Below are positions 54,510-64,000 of a DNA stretch of 64,000 nucleotides, piece after piece. The DNA comes from Solenopsis invicta (lineage: Eukaryota > Arthropoda > Insecta > Hymenoptera > Formicidae): the NCBI RefSeq assembly GCF_016802725.1, contig NC_052673.1, positions 2,858,037 through 2,922,036 of the forward strand. The letters run 5' to 3'. A program made the translations under genes and the position numbers. Position 1 is the first letter of the stretch, and every line of letters begins with the position of its first letter. The notes beneath the pieces are model-generated. The model worked only from the letters and a program-made list of their open reading frames with translations. It ran no database searches and was not told where the DNA came from.

Positions 54510-57500
54510 TTAGTTTTCAATGAAATGTTTTAATCTATTTGCGTGAACGCGAATGGTTCGTCTGCCTCGCTTAATCGTGTAATTGATTCCCTCGTGATTT
54601 TCCATTACTACGTACGGCCCTATCCATTGTGAGTCCAGTTTTTTTGATCTTCCTCGGCGCGCTGTTTCGTCGTGAAGCAACACCTGATCTCCTACCCTGA
54701 ATTCTTTTTTGTTCGCGGTCTTGTCGTACTGTATTTTCGCTTGCGTTTTACCCTTCTCCACGTTTTCCCTTGCGATCTGGTTAGTTGCGCGTAATCTCTC
54801 TCGAAGTTCCTGCGCGTAGTCTTCGTAAGAGTATGTTTCTTTCGGTGGCCTTGTCAGTGCCGTCGGCATTGTGGCGCGATGCCCGTACATCAACTCGAAG
54901 GGTGTAAACCCTGTGGCTGTATGTGGCGTCGTGTTATAAGCGAACATCGCGTACGGGAGCCACTCGTCCCAATCTGTCTGTGTCTCATTTATATAATGTC
55001 GCAGGTACTCGGCGAGCGTCCTATGCAACCTTTCTAGTGCGCCATTACTCTCGGGCTGATACGCGGTTGTCTGTATTTTCTCTATCTTTAAAAGCTTGCA
55101 GGTAGTTTTGAATACTGCACCCGTAAAGTTTGTCCCCTGATCCGTGAAGATCTCCTCCGGTATTCCATGTTCGGTGACGATTCTCGTTACGAAGGCCCTT
55201 GCCACCGTGGCTGCCTCCTGGTTTTCTAACGGAATGGCCTTGCTGAATTTAGTTAAACTATCCTGGAAGGTTAGGATGTATTTATTTCCGCAGGTCGTTA
55301 TTGTTAATGGCCCCACTATGTCTAGTGCGCATTTTTCAAAAGGCTTCTTGGGCGTGTCTGTGACCACCATAGGCATTTTTGTTCTCTTGCTTAGTTTATT
55401 TTTCTGGCAGTACTGACATTGGCTGACGTATTCCTCCACGTCTTTTGTTATGCCCCGCCAGTTGTGGTTTAATCTGATTCTATTTAGAGTTCTCGCGACT
55501 CCTTGGTGCCCTCCTAAAGGGGCATCGTGATATTCAAATAGTATCTGGCGTTTTTCCTCCTCCGTATATTCTTTATGCTTTATTTCATCATTTTCGTCCC
55601 TGAGATTATTCATTGCTTTATCATCAGCAACCGGATACCTGCTCAGGGCATCGGCATTGACATTGCCTTTACCCGCCCGGTGCACGATTTCGTAATCGTA
55701 CTCCTCGAGTTTCAAACGCCACCGAATAAGTCTTGAGCCGGGATCTGTGACATTAAAAAGCCACACTAAAGGCCTGTGATCCGTTATCACCTTAAATTTG
55801 GTTCCATAGACGTATGGGCGAAAGTATTTGACTGCCCATACTATCGCCAGTAGCTCCTTTTCCGTAGTATTATAATTTCTCTCCGCTCTATTCAGTATCC
55901 TGCTGGCGTAGGCTATCGGTCGGTCTTGCCCCAATACGCCTTGTGAGAGTACCGCTCCGATTGCATAGTCAGACGCGTCTGTTGTTACCAGGAACTCGCG
56001 TTGGAAATCTGGATAATTTAATACCGGCGCGGTTGTTAACCTGTCTTTTAATGTTTGAAATGCATTTTGCTGCTCCGCGCCCCAGATGAATTTCTCACTC
56101 TTTTTTGTCAGAGTGGTTAAAGGCTTAGCGATTTTTGAAAAGTCGGGTATAAATTTTCGATAATACCCTGCTAGCCCTATGTAGGACTGAATATCCTTAA
56201 CCTTCTGTGGTATCGGGAACTCCCTTACCGCTTTCAATTTCATTGGATCTGGTCGTATCCCATCTTCTGTAATGACGTGCCCTAGGTACATCACCTCTTT
56301 ACGCAGAAACTCACATTTGTTTGGCTGCAGCTTTAAATTGTTACGTCTCAGTCTCCGGAATACCGCTGTCAGCCGTTCGTTATGTTCCTTTAAATTTGCT
56401 CCGTATATCACAATATCGTCTAAATAAACGAGGCATTGCAGTCCTTGTAGCCCTGTTAGTACCGTATTCATCAACCTCTGGAACGTGGCGGGCGCGTTTT
56501 TTAACCCGAACGGCATTCGATTGAATTCGTAATGTCCGTGGGGCGTTGAAAATGCCGTTCTGTTTTTATGCTCCTCCTTCATTGGTATTTGATGGTACCC
56601 CGACGCTAGATCGAGGGTGGAGAAGTATTTTGCGTTTCCCAGCTGGTCTAGAATCTCCGTAATGTTAGGTAGAGGAAACGAGTCACCGATAGTTAGGTCG
56701 TTTAATTTGCGAAAATCTATGACTATTCTCAGTTTCTTTTGTCCTGAAGCGTCTGCTTTTTTAGGAACGACTAGTAGTGGTGCGTTCCACTGGCTAGTAC
56801 TCGGGCGGATAATGTCGTCGGCCAGCATTTTTTTTACTTGTCGGTTCACTTCCTCCTTATGTTTCGCTGGTAATCTATACGGTCTCACATTTACTGGTGC
56901 GCTGTCTGTGCGTATAGGTAGCTCGTGCGCCACTGCCTCCGTGTGAGTTAGTGCGTCTCCTTCCAGATGGAAGATGTCGCAGAATTCCTCGCAAATTTCT
57001 CGAAGAGTTTTTTCCTCTTCCGCATTTAAATGCTCTGTTCTTAGTTGCTTAGACAGCCGTTCTTTTCTTTCTTGCGCCGGTTCATTGCTACTCTCGGCTG
57101 CTTCCCGTAACATGAGCGCGTGCTCAGTGTCTTCCGTCTTTATCTCTTCCACAGTGACACTCGGCATTGTTATCTCTACGGTGTCTCCGGTTGTATTCAT
57201 TACACTGACCGGGCATGTATTGTCCGCTGGGCATACGAGACAACTCCCGATAAATACTCCGGGCCTCGTTTCCTCTGGTTTGACAATTCCTATTCGGTTG
57301 CTCTTGGTCACTGCCTGTATTATTGTTTCGCTACGGGGGTTTAGCGTAAATTTTTTATGTGGGTGCAACTTAAAAATTGCTTCTCCTATTCGTACTTGTT
57401 TTTTACCGTGTTCGCATTTTGCACCTTGTTTGTTTAGGAAATCTATTCCTAGAATGCCCTCATAGTCTATGGGAAAGTCATCTTTTACAACGTGCATCGT

Positions 57501-59087
57501 GTGCCGTATTTTTTGGTTTCCAATATTTATGGTAGCTCGTATCTTTCCAATCGTGTGGATTTTATGTCCTGTCACGTCGGTGAGTGTCATGCGTTCCTCA
57601 CGCATTTTGGTTTCTCCCTTCAAGGATCCTATCTTTATTAAGGTGATAGTTGCACCTGTATCTAGTAGTAAGCTCAATGTTTCTTTCGTGGCCTCTCGTA
57701 CTGGTAGTGTTATTAGGTCTAGGCCGTTATGATTACGTTGCTTGCATGTCACTTGTGTAACTTGATGCTCGCGCACGGTGCGCTCTCTTGCCCTCTTCTT
57801 TCCTCTTTCTTCTTCGCTGTCACTGCTACTGTATGATGACTCGTCGCTTTCTTTATTGCGGCGCGGCTTACCTGTTCGGTTTGCCGCGGCAATGTTTATT
57901 CTTTTTTCTTTTCTTGGTAGCCTTGGGTTATCTTTACGTGGCTTACCGTGTAATAGCCAGCATTCTTCGCGCTTATGCCCCGTCCTTTTACAGTGCGTGC
58001 AATATTTTTCCACGGTGTTAGCGCTAGCCGTTTTTTCTGGCCGGGGCAAGTGGTATCGGTTTTGGCCTGTTCTGCATTCGCGCCCGTGATGGCCTATCTT
58101 ACCGCATTTGAAACACTTTGGTTTCTTGTACTCGTGCTGTCCTTCTCTGTAGCGGTCAGTAGGTTTATCTGACTTGACGTTTATTCCTTTCAGTTTTTCT
58201 TCATTGGACGCGCCTTGCATCGCGTCCATTAACGTTGCGTAGTTTCGGGATCGCACTATTAATTTTATCTCTTCCCGCAGTCCTAGCTGAAAATTTTCTA
58301 GTGCTAATCCTTGGATCGTATCCAGGATCCCCTTTCTTTGCTCGGGCGTCTGCCTTTTCCCCTCGATCATGGACTGATAGAGCTCCATGGCGAGCTTATC
58401 TACGCGAAGACCATACTTCTGTGCGCTTTCGCCGGGCTTTTGGCGGGCTTGATTGAATTCGTTTGTAATATGCGCGGTGCCGCGTTTTGCTAAATAGCAC
58501 GTCTCTATTTCCTGTTTTAATTGAGCGTATGTACGTATATCGCGCGTTTGGAAGTCATGTAGGGCTTTGCCTTTCAATTTTGTGTATAAGATTGCTCTCA
58601 ACAGCGAGTCTTCGTCTTGCGGATTTATTTCCTTTACCGCATATGAACTGGCGTTCAAGAATTCTATTACCTCGTTTCGAACCGTTCCGTCCATTGTGGG
58701 GATCATGTCGCGTGCCTCTTTCAGCTTCATATACGTATATACGGGTCCACGTGAATTTCTAATGTCCGCTGTCGTGCGACCGTATGCTATTTCTGGCGGT
58801 CCCGGAGGTTCTGGATTTTCGCGTAGGTCCGACGTGTTTTGATCTCCGTAGTGTGCAATTTCTATTCTGCTCATTCGATCTTGTAAAGCTCGCATTCCGT
58901 CGATCACCTGGTCTAACACATCTAGTATGTTTCGTTGCTCTTCCTGCGGTTCGGGTTGCTCTTGTCTGGTGCGTCTTCGTGCGCTCGCGGTTCTCAACCG
59001 AATTATCTCTGCGTCTATCTCGGCGTTTGATACCTCTCTTTCGTCACCCGCGTCCGGACGCGGTGTGAGTTCTGGTTGGCTCGCCAT
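54510..59087 (-). CDS. Ty3/gypsy Gag-Pol, single open frame of 1525 codons
   Basis: Gag occupies about residues 1-330, with CFKCGKIGHHGREC at 325-338 and a second knuckle CTHCKRTGHKREEC at 363-376. Protease has LLLDTGATITL with DTG at 476-478. Reverse transcriptase spans about 720-905 with LDLASGYHQIP and the catalytic YLDD at 888-891. RNase H has TTDASDYAIG (1035-1044), EKELLAIVWAV (E1077) and TDHRPLVWL. Integrase has a zinc-binding H...H...CQYC region (1187-1227) and a core D1256, D1316, E1352 (D,D35E), followed by a C-terminal basic domain. Gag and Pol are fused in one frame, so no frameshift is needed. All catalytic residues are present; the element itself is 3' truncated. Confidence 0.96.
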   Translation of the reverse strand: MASQPELTPRPDAGDEREVSNAEIDAEIIRLRTASARRRTRQEQPEPQEEQRNILDVLDQVIDGMRALQDRMSRIEIAHYGDQNTSDLRENPEPPGPPEIAYGRTTADIRNSRGPVYTYMKLKEARDMIPTMDGTVRNEVIEFLNASSYAVKEINPQDEDSLLRAILYTKLKGKALHDFQTRDIRTYAQLKQEIETCYLAKRGTAHITNEFNQARQKPGESAQKYGLRVDKLAMELYQSMIEGKRQTPEQRKGILDTIQGLALENFQLGLREEIKLIVRSRNYATLMDAMQGASNEEKLKGINVKSDKPTDRYREGQHEYKKPKCFKCGKIGHHGRECRTGQNRYHLPRPEKTASANTVEKYCTHCKRTGHKREECWLLHGKPRKDNPRLPRKEKRINIAAANRTGKPRRNKESDESSYSSSDSEEERGKKRARERTVREHQVTQVTCKQRNHNGLDLITLPVREATKETLSLLLDTGATITLIKIGSLKGETKMREERMTLTDVTGHKIHTIGKIRATINIGNQKIRHTMHVVKDDFPIDYEGILGIDFLNKQGAKCEHGKKQVRIGEAIFKLHPHKKFTLNPRSETIIQAVTKSNRIGIVKPEETRPGVFIGSCLVCPADNTCPVSVMNTTGDTVEITMPSVTVEEIKTEDTEHALMLREAAESSNEPAQERKERLSKQLRTEHLNAEEEKTLREICEEFCDIFHLEGDALTHTEAVAHELPIRTDSAPVNVRPYRLPAKHKEEVNRQVKKMLADDIIRPSTSQWNAPLLVVPKKADASGQKKLRIVIDFRKLNDLTIGDSFPLPNITEILDQLGNAKYFSTLDLASGYHQIPMKEEHKNRTAFSTPHGHYEFNRMPFGLKNAPATFQRLMNTVLTGLQGLQCLVYLDDIVIYGANLKEHNERLTAVFRRLRRNNLKLQPNKCEFLRKEVMYLGHVITEDGIRPDPMKLKAVREFPIPQKVKDIQSYIGLAGYYRKFIPDFSKIAKPLTTLTKKSEKFIWGAEQQNAFQTLKDRLTTAPVLNYPDFQREFLVTTDASDYAIGAVLSQGVLGQDRPIAYASRILNRAERNYNTTEKELLAIVWAVKYFRPYVYGTKFKVITDHRPLVWLFNVTDPGSRLIRWRLKLEEYDYEIVHRAGKGNVNADALSRYPVADDKAMNNLRDENDEIKHKEYTEEEKRQILFEYHDAPLGGHQGVARTLNRIRLNHNWRGITKDVEEYVSQCQYCQKNKLSKRTKMPMVVTDTPKKPFEKCALDIVGPLTITTCGNKYILTFQDSLTKFSKAIPLENQEAATVARAFVTRIVTEHGIPEEIFTDQGTNFTGAVFKTTCKLLKIEKIQTTAYQPESNGALERLHRTLAEYLRHYINETQTDWDEWLPYAMFAYNTTPHTATGFTPFELMYGHRATMPTALTRPPKETYSYEDYAQELRERLRATNQIARENVEKGKTQAKIQYDKTANKKEFRVGDQVLLHDETARRGRSKKLDSQWIGPYVVMENHEGINYTIKRGRRTIRVHANRLKHFIEN

Positions 59088-60194
59088 TCTTCTCGGATCA
59101 CGCGCCGCAATATAAAACTCTTCCGGGTTGAATACGCTGCTATCATACGATGACAGAGAGAATTCCCTCCGCAGGGTAATACTGATATTGGAGTCTATAC
59201 TTTCGACTGGTTGGTCGTCCGTCGGCGGTATTGGGCTTCCGTCGTATCCGTTTTGTATTATGCTCGGGTCTAGTTTGTTAAATGGAAATTCCCGTTCGAC
59301 GACTACGTTCGGCGGTAATTCTTTCGGACGCGGAATCGCTCGAGAAATGGCGTTCTAAATTTCGGCGTACGCTGTTGCGAATATCTTGCACGGCTTCGGC
59401 TATTACGCGTACGGGGCTCAGTGCGTCCGGTCTACGTGCTCGAGCGCCCGGTTCACTATGTAACCACGAAGTATTTCGTTCGGGATTGTGTGGGCTACTC
59501 GGCTCGCTTCTCGACATTGACTACGCGCTTTTACAATGTCTTTTACGCTTACAATTATGTGTTACAATTGACTTACATAACTATCGCAAGTCGTTGCATG
59601 ATGTTGTCTCCTTGCCGTGTTGTGGATCGTCCGGTGCCTCTTCGTGTGCTGTCCGGGCGTAGTGTCTGCTTGCCGTCGGGTCACCTTTTCGGGTCCTCTC
59701 TTCTTTGGGACGCTTGTTGATCCTCGGCTGGTTCTCTTGCAGGTTACCACAGTCTGGCTTCTACGACGGGTCACCGCTGCCACCACTTTTGTTATGCGTT
59801 CCTTTCTCGGAGTCGTTGGTAGGAGCCCGTCGATTGGAGACGGTTGAATCAAACACTCGTGTACGGTTAATAATAAAGTGTTTTATTATAAATGATTACA
59901 CAGTCAGTTATTCGAGATAGATACGATGGTGCCGGACGCGACGCGGTACTGTCGCGTGCTTTAACCTGAGTTCGCCTATTACGGCGTTGATTCTCTATTT
60001 ATTGGAGAGCCGGCCGATCTGGCCTTGCCGACTCGGCAGATCTGTTGTCTACTCGCGAAGGTCGCCTGTTCAGCGTTCCCGGTATCGGTTACTGTGTCGT
60101 GAGGTTAGCGTTACCGATACCGGTGGCGTAATATAAACAAGTTGTGTTTGGTGATTAACTGTTTCGTCAGCGGTGGCTTTCGCCATTCGTGACA
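59088..60194 (-). other. Gypsy leader and candidate 5' LTR
   Basis: Non-coding on the - strand between the LTR start (TGTCAC at 60194) and the gag ATG. An AATAAA polyadenylation signal is near 59880. A candidate LTR end is CA at 59845-59846. No convincing primer-binding site starting TGG was found at that point, so LTR limits are tentative. Confidence 0.35.
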
Positions 60195-61747
60195 GGCGGT
60201 TGTAGCCCCCTTCTTCCTCTTGCCTCTCTTTACCACCTCGACGAACGACAAGTTGTCGCCGTCAAGGTCCATTGCGTCCGTCCCCGAGCCTTTCTGAGCG
60301 GGGACCGAGACCGTCGCTTGCAACGGCTGGGGCCGAGTCTGGGGCTTGCCCTGCCCTTTGTCGGTTCCCGTTGCTTTCGGTTGTGCCGGTTTGTTCTTAC
60401 CCCCTTTGGTCGGGGGGACCTTTGTCGGCGCGACGCTAATCTTCCTTGAGGCAGCCAGGGGGGTGGCGGAGGGTTTACTCGGGGGGGAGGCGAGACTCGA
60501 CAACCGCGAGCCTCGCACTCACCAACTCCCCCACCTGCCTCATTATGCGCGCCGCAAGCGCCTCCATCCAGTCCCCTGCGGCAGGAGGCGGAGGGTAGAT
60601 CACGCCAGAATACTCGCCGGCAAGAAAGGCCGCGAGCGGCTCTCGCTCTCGACCAGGGGGGGCCACAGCCGGCTCGTCCCCCTGTATCTTCTGCTTCTTC
60701 GCATTATGGGACGAACGGCAAACCGTCCCGCCGCCATCGCGATCTGAAGGGGGGGAACCCTCCTCGCGCAATGGTTGCCCCTCGGGGAGGCCTTTCTTGA
60801 AGGAGGCGACCTCATCTCTGAGCTGGGCCATCTCCTCGCGGAGGTTGGCGTTATCTCGCTCCAACCTCCGCACCTCCTCATTGGCGGACAGGGCCCCCAA
60901 AGCACTGGAGTCCTCGACAATATTGTTGGTCAGTGTCTTGAGGGCCTTGCGGAAGGTGCTCTTCAGATTTCCCGACTTGAGGGAAACCATTCTGGCCACC
61001 TCGGCAGCGTCTCCTATCCGCCTGACAAGGACGGCCCTCTTGGCCTCCTCGCCCGTGACCCCCTGCTCGTTTAGGCTCATCGCAAACGCGGCTGCCTCCC
61101 GCCTCCTTTGAGCCTTCTCTTTGATGAACTCTTGTTCCATTAGGCTAAGATTCTCTCTCTCTCGAGCCTCCGCAGCCTCCCGCCTGGCCTATGCCTATGC
61201 CGGCATAGAGCCCGGTCGTGGTGGGCCTTCCTCTGGGTCACTTGACCTTAGGGGGGCCGACCTCCGTGGTCCCGGAAGGGACATCCTCGTACTCCTCATC
61301 GGAGTCATCCGTTTGGAACACCTCGTCGTCGTCCTCCAGCTCTACGGTGCCTTCTTATGGCACTAGAGAGGCCGCAGGAGCGGGCCGCTTGATCACGGTA
61401 CACACTGCGGTCTCACTCTCCTCCTTGATACCTTCGGTAGCTGGTGCCTGGGAAGACGAGGTCTTTCCAGCCGGCCCAGGTTCTTTTACTAGGACCACCT
61501 TAGGGTTTAGGAGCTTTTCATCACTGGTGATCCTGAGAGTTTTGAGGCTCTCTCGGTCACCATGGATGGGGCTCCGGGACCTCATCACGTCCTTGTCGGA
61601 TTCGCCGTCCGACATCCTCTCCGATTCACTCGAAGAGGATACCGGCAGCACCCTCCTGTTTACGTCTTTGTTTTTCGCTTTGGATTTGCTTTTTGGCTTC
61701 GTCATCATTTTTGAATTTTCTCCCGGGACCAGTGCGGCTCTGTCCAC
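60195..61747 (-). pseudogene. R1 copy 2 ORF1, N-terminal part
   Basis: Ser/Lys-rich start (SKSKAKNKDVNRRVLPVSSS), then EFIKEKAQRRREAAAFAMS, a coiled coil (EVRRLERDNANLREEMAQLR near 60850) matching the coiled coil of copy 1 ORF1, and LSFVEVVKRGKRKK, which aligns with the copy 1 block EFWVEVVGRKSKKK. Frame breaks lie near 61350, 61145 and 60500. The frame runs into gypsy sequence at 60194. Confidence 0.8.
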
Positions 61748-62157
61748 CAGGGTGTACCCTCACCGGCCGAAAACATGACCCGCACCGGGCCCCGAGTTCC
61801 CCCGGGTGGACATATGTCACTGGGGGAGGATGGGCATCTCCCCACTGGACTCCGGGCCCCTACTCGGCCCCCCATTGCTGGAGGACTTTTTAGATCTCCC
61901 GCGCCTCTGACCTTGCGGGCACCGCACTGCCGCTTGCCAAAGTTTGGTTATCCCGGGAGGGCCCCACGGACGGTTGGGGTGTGGGTCGTCGCTCCCCGGC
62001 CCCACCTTACCCGCCGTGGCGACCAGCAGGCCGCTCCGCCCCCCCCCTGGTCTATCCAGCGGAGAGGGCACTCCGGCCGACGACAGGCGACTTCGGAACG
62101 GGAAACGGTCGCCGCCTGCCGTCGAACCAATAAAACAAAACACCCCGGGCCCAAAAC

Positions 62158-62660
62158 TCGGGATATTTCCGAGCGGCCCCGGGGTCGGTCCAGCCCGCAG
62201 CCTCGGAGAGAGTTTCCCACGAGGCGCACGCTGGACCGTCCTCCGCCGCTCCGACCCTGCCCGGAATAGTTCCGGGCGGCCCGGAGACGGCCCAGCCCGC
62301 TGGGTCCGGAAATACCGGGGTCCCAGCGGCCCGTCCACTCTGCCCGGGAGAGGCTGGACGCTCCGCTCCGGGACGAATCCCCTCGCGAGAACGCCAGCCT
62401 CTTCATACTACACACGCCCCCGGTCCCGCCTCGGAAATGTCCAAGCGGCCCGGGGGCCGTCCCGACCCGATGCACCGGGGAGAATTTCCCGCGATGCACG
62501 CGCCGGGACGTTCCACGCCGCCCCGTCCCCGTCCTGAAATGAGTCCGGGCGGTCCGGAGACGGCCCAGCCCGACGGATTCGGTGATACCGAGGTCCCGCC
62601 GGCCCGTCCCACTCCGCGGGGTGCCAACTCCCCCCATGCCAGGAGACGAGCCGCAGAGCG
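62158..62660 (-). repeat. Tandem repeat in R1 copy 2 5' UTR, two 272-bp units
   Basis: CTCGGGATATTTCCGAGCGG at 62158 and CTCGGAAATGTCCAAGCGG at 62430, each followed by GAGARTTTCCC and GGCGGYCCGGAGACGGCC. Same arrangement and nearly the same spacing as in copy 1. Confidence 0.8.
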
Positions 62661-63150
62661 ACACCGTCCCCCGACACAGAGGTCGTCGGCCCCTCTCCTC
62701 GCAGTAGGCTCGCCGCGCGATGAGCCATGGGCCCTGCGTTCGCCTTCGCGCTGAAAGCGAACGCTTTCGCTGCCCACCTACTACCGGAAGTGGCGTCCGC
62801 GACGCAGAGATCAGCCCCGCTGTTACACGGCACCGGAACCCGCGCCGCGGACTCCACTCTTGGATTTTTTATAGAGGTTTACTTCTCGCGGCCCAGGCGG
62901 TGAAGCCCAGGCCCCCGGTCCATCCCGTGCGTAATTTCAGCACGTGATGGATTACGGTATTCAGCTCGGGCGCCAGGGTCACTGAAGTCCCTGAGTCTAC
63001 GGCCTACGAGAAACCGCAGACCCCCTAGCGAGCTCGGGAAACCGCAGGAACGCCGCTTCCTGTATCCGGAGTCGGTCCGCAGCCTCTAAAGGCCACGGAC
63101 CGACACCGGACCCCTACGGGCAGGGGCAAAGCCCCTTTCCCCGCTCCCCT

Positions 63151-63360
63151 TTTTTTACCCAACCCAACCTGAATCTTAGTTTTAAATAAAAAATTGTTTT
63201 GCATGGAAGTTGAAATTACCGATGTTTGTTTTACAGTGAAATTAATTTTTATCAGGTTTCTTTCATTTTGAGTAAAAAAAACGCGTCGGATGACTAATTT
63301 CATCAAAATTGGAGGTGCAGTCGATATTCTTAACAATTACCGTTTCACGCAACTGCACTT
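63151..63360. other. Right flank of R1 copy 2: telomere-like motif and inverted repeat half
   Basis: Starts TTTACCCAACCCAACCTGAA, matching the MITE motif at 43886. 63256-63342 is the inverse of 49002-49089. No gene. Confidence 0.6.
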
Positions 63361-64000
63361 ATTTTCTCCTGCTATGCTTCTCTCTTCTACCGCCCGATGT
63401 CGCTATCCTCCATCTTCTGCTTCCTCTCTACTCTCTATACCTGCTCTCCCGTCTAACCTCCAAATCCCGTTCCAACCCTACTATCACTCCTGTCTCACTA
63501 TTCCCTTACCCTCGGCCTTTATCCTTATTCAGCCTCTACCACTAGCCTCTTCCCTTTCCTTTCACCTCCTCGCACTCCACCACGACTCACCTTATCCCCT
63601 AACACCTGCTTATCAATCGCACTCTTCACACACACGTCAATCACTCTCGCTACCGGAAGTCCTATCGAATTTTAATTCAAGTAATAATATTTGAAATAAT
63701 AAATAAGTAATAATAATAATATATAAGTTATATGTAATAGATAACATATAAAGGCAACATGTCTAAATTTTCAAATTGTTGTTTAAATTTAAAATTTAAT
63801 TGGAAATAATATTAACAATATTTTAAATTAAAAATTTTTAATATAATTAATCGTAGAAGACGAAGATTAATGCAACATGTAAATGTAAATGTAAATGTGA
63901 ATGTAAATGTGAATATTAATATAATTAATCATAGAAAAAAAATAAACATCTGAATGTAAATGTGAATATTTTTATTGCAAAATTTAATTATTCAAGAATT
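63361..64000. other. CT-rich then AT-rich DNA with an ATGTAA-type hexamer run
   Basis: 63361-63660 is CT-rich and low in complexity; its antisense is purine-rich like the non-LTR element at 44520-48815, but no motif is visible. 63873-63915 is a short run of GTAAAT/GTGAAT hexamers. No gene supported. Confidence 0.5.

Larger units (their letters stand above)
53536..60194 (-). mobile_element. Ty3/gypsy LTR retrotransposon, 3' truncated, inserted in R1 copy 2
   Basis: The upstream edge is a switch from R1 ORF1 to TGTCACGAATGG at 60194, a plausible LTR start. A possible 5' LTR runs to about 59846 and contains an AATAAA signal, but there is no second LTR to confirm it. Then leader, gag-pol (54510-59087), a spacer and an env-like remnant that stops at 53536. 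The missing 3' env, 3' LTR and about 450 bp of R1 ORF1 imply one deletion across the downstream junction. Confidence 0.8.
49374..63150 (-). mobile_element. R1-clade non-LTR retrotransposon, copy 2, decayed and split by a gypsy element
   Basis: The 3' A-tail is the T-run 49374-49382. ORF2 lies at 49756-52945 and the ORF1 C-terminal part at 52946-53535. The gypsy element then interrupts, and the ORF1 N-terminal part (60195-61747) and a 5' UTR to about 63120-63150 follow. Same gene order, TAATG junction and 5' UTR tandem units as copy 1, but diverged; it is a relative, not a recent duplicate. The flanks share GGGGCAARGCCCC and a T-run, so a target duplication is likely, but its exact length is unclear. 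Confidence 0.85.

Noticed and set aside
57778..58089. + strand ORFs opposite gypsy gag
   Set aside because: Antisense shadows of an intact gag-pol.
1..64000. CRISPR array or prokaryotic operon structure
   Set aside because: No spaced direct repeats of that kind; tandem repeats found are microsatellites or transposon units.

Overview
The window is insect nuclear DNA, most likely from a hymenopteran and probably an ant. The evidence is three spliced exons of an insect odorant-binding protein (OBP) gene, an AT-rich background with very large introns, degenerate CCTAA/CCCAA motifs like the arthropod telomere repeat, and a typical arthropod transposon load (R1-clade, BEL/Pao, Ty3/gypsy, mariner, hAT, Penelope-like, many foldback/MITE elements). 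The species call is inference. No bacterial, rRNA or CRISPR features were seen.

Host genes. An OBP gene on the + strand has exons at 16061-16142, 40865-40953 and 41314-41425. Splice phases join cleanly and the joined product has the classic OBP cysteine spacing (C1-X26-C2-X3-C3-X40-C4). The exon with C5/C6 and the signal-peptide exon were not found. The first visible intron is 24.7 kb and holds most of the mobile DNA. A short, glutamine-rich spliced gene of unknown family lies at 6490-7214 on the - strand and carries one in-frame TGA.

Layout. 1-2155: decayed hAT transposase with introns. 2.2-10 kb: AT-rich DNA with MITEs. 10.0-12.8 kb: non-LTR reverse-transcriptase relic split by a 1.65-kb inverted repeat. 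13.7-17.6 kb: four foldback/MITE elements around the first OBP exon. 19.0-20.35 kb: mariner with frameshifts. 24.3-31.9 kb: complete R1-clade retrotransposon with both ORFs open and joined by TAATG. 32-37 kb: decayed BEL/Pao. 37.1-40.1 kb: piggyBac-type MITE and foldbacks. 43.5-44.45 kb: foldback whose loop is a MITE. 44.5-48.8 kb: decayed non-LTR element carrying a Penelope-like element with hammerhead ribozyme motifs in its inverted terminal repeats. 49.4-63.15 kb: second, decayed R1-clade element, itself split by a Ty3/gypsy element with one open 1525-codon gag-pol frame.

How the parts relate. Both R1-clade elements lie in the same orientation and both sit just before a TAACCCAACC-type motif inside copies of one MITE family. 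An uninterrupted copy of that MITE lies at 43808-44094 in the same window. The first element has a 15-bp target duplication. This suggests site preference for a dispersed telomere-like motif. Nesting order is: gypsy into R1 copy 2, R1 into MITE/foldback, Penelope-like into non-LTR, long inverted repeat into non-LTR, R1 and BEL/Pao into the OBP intron.
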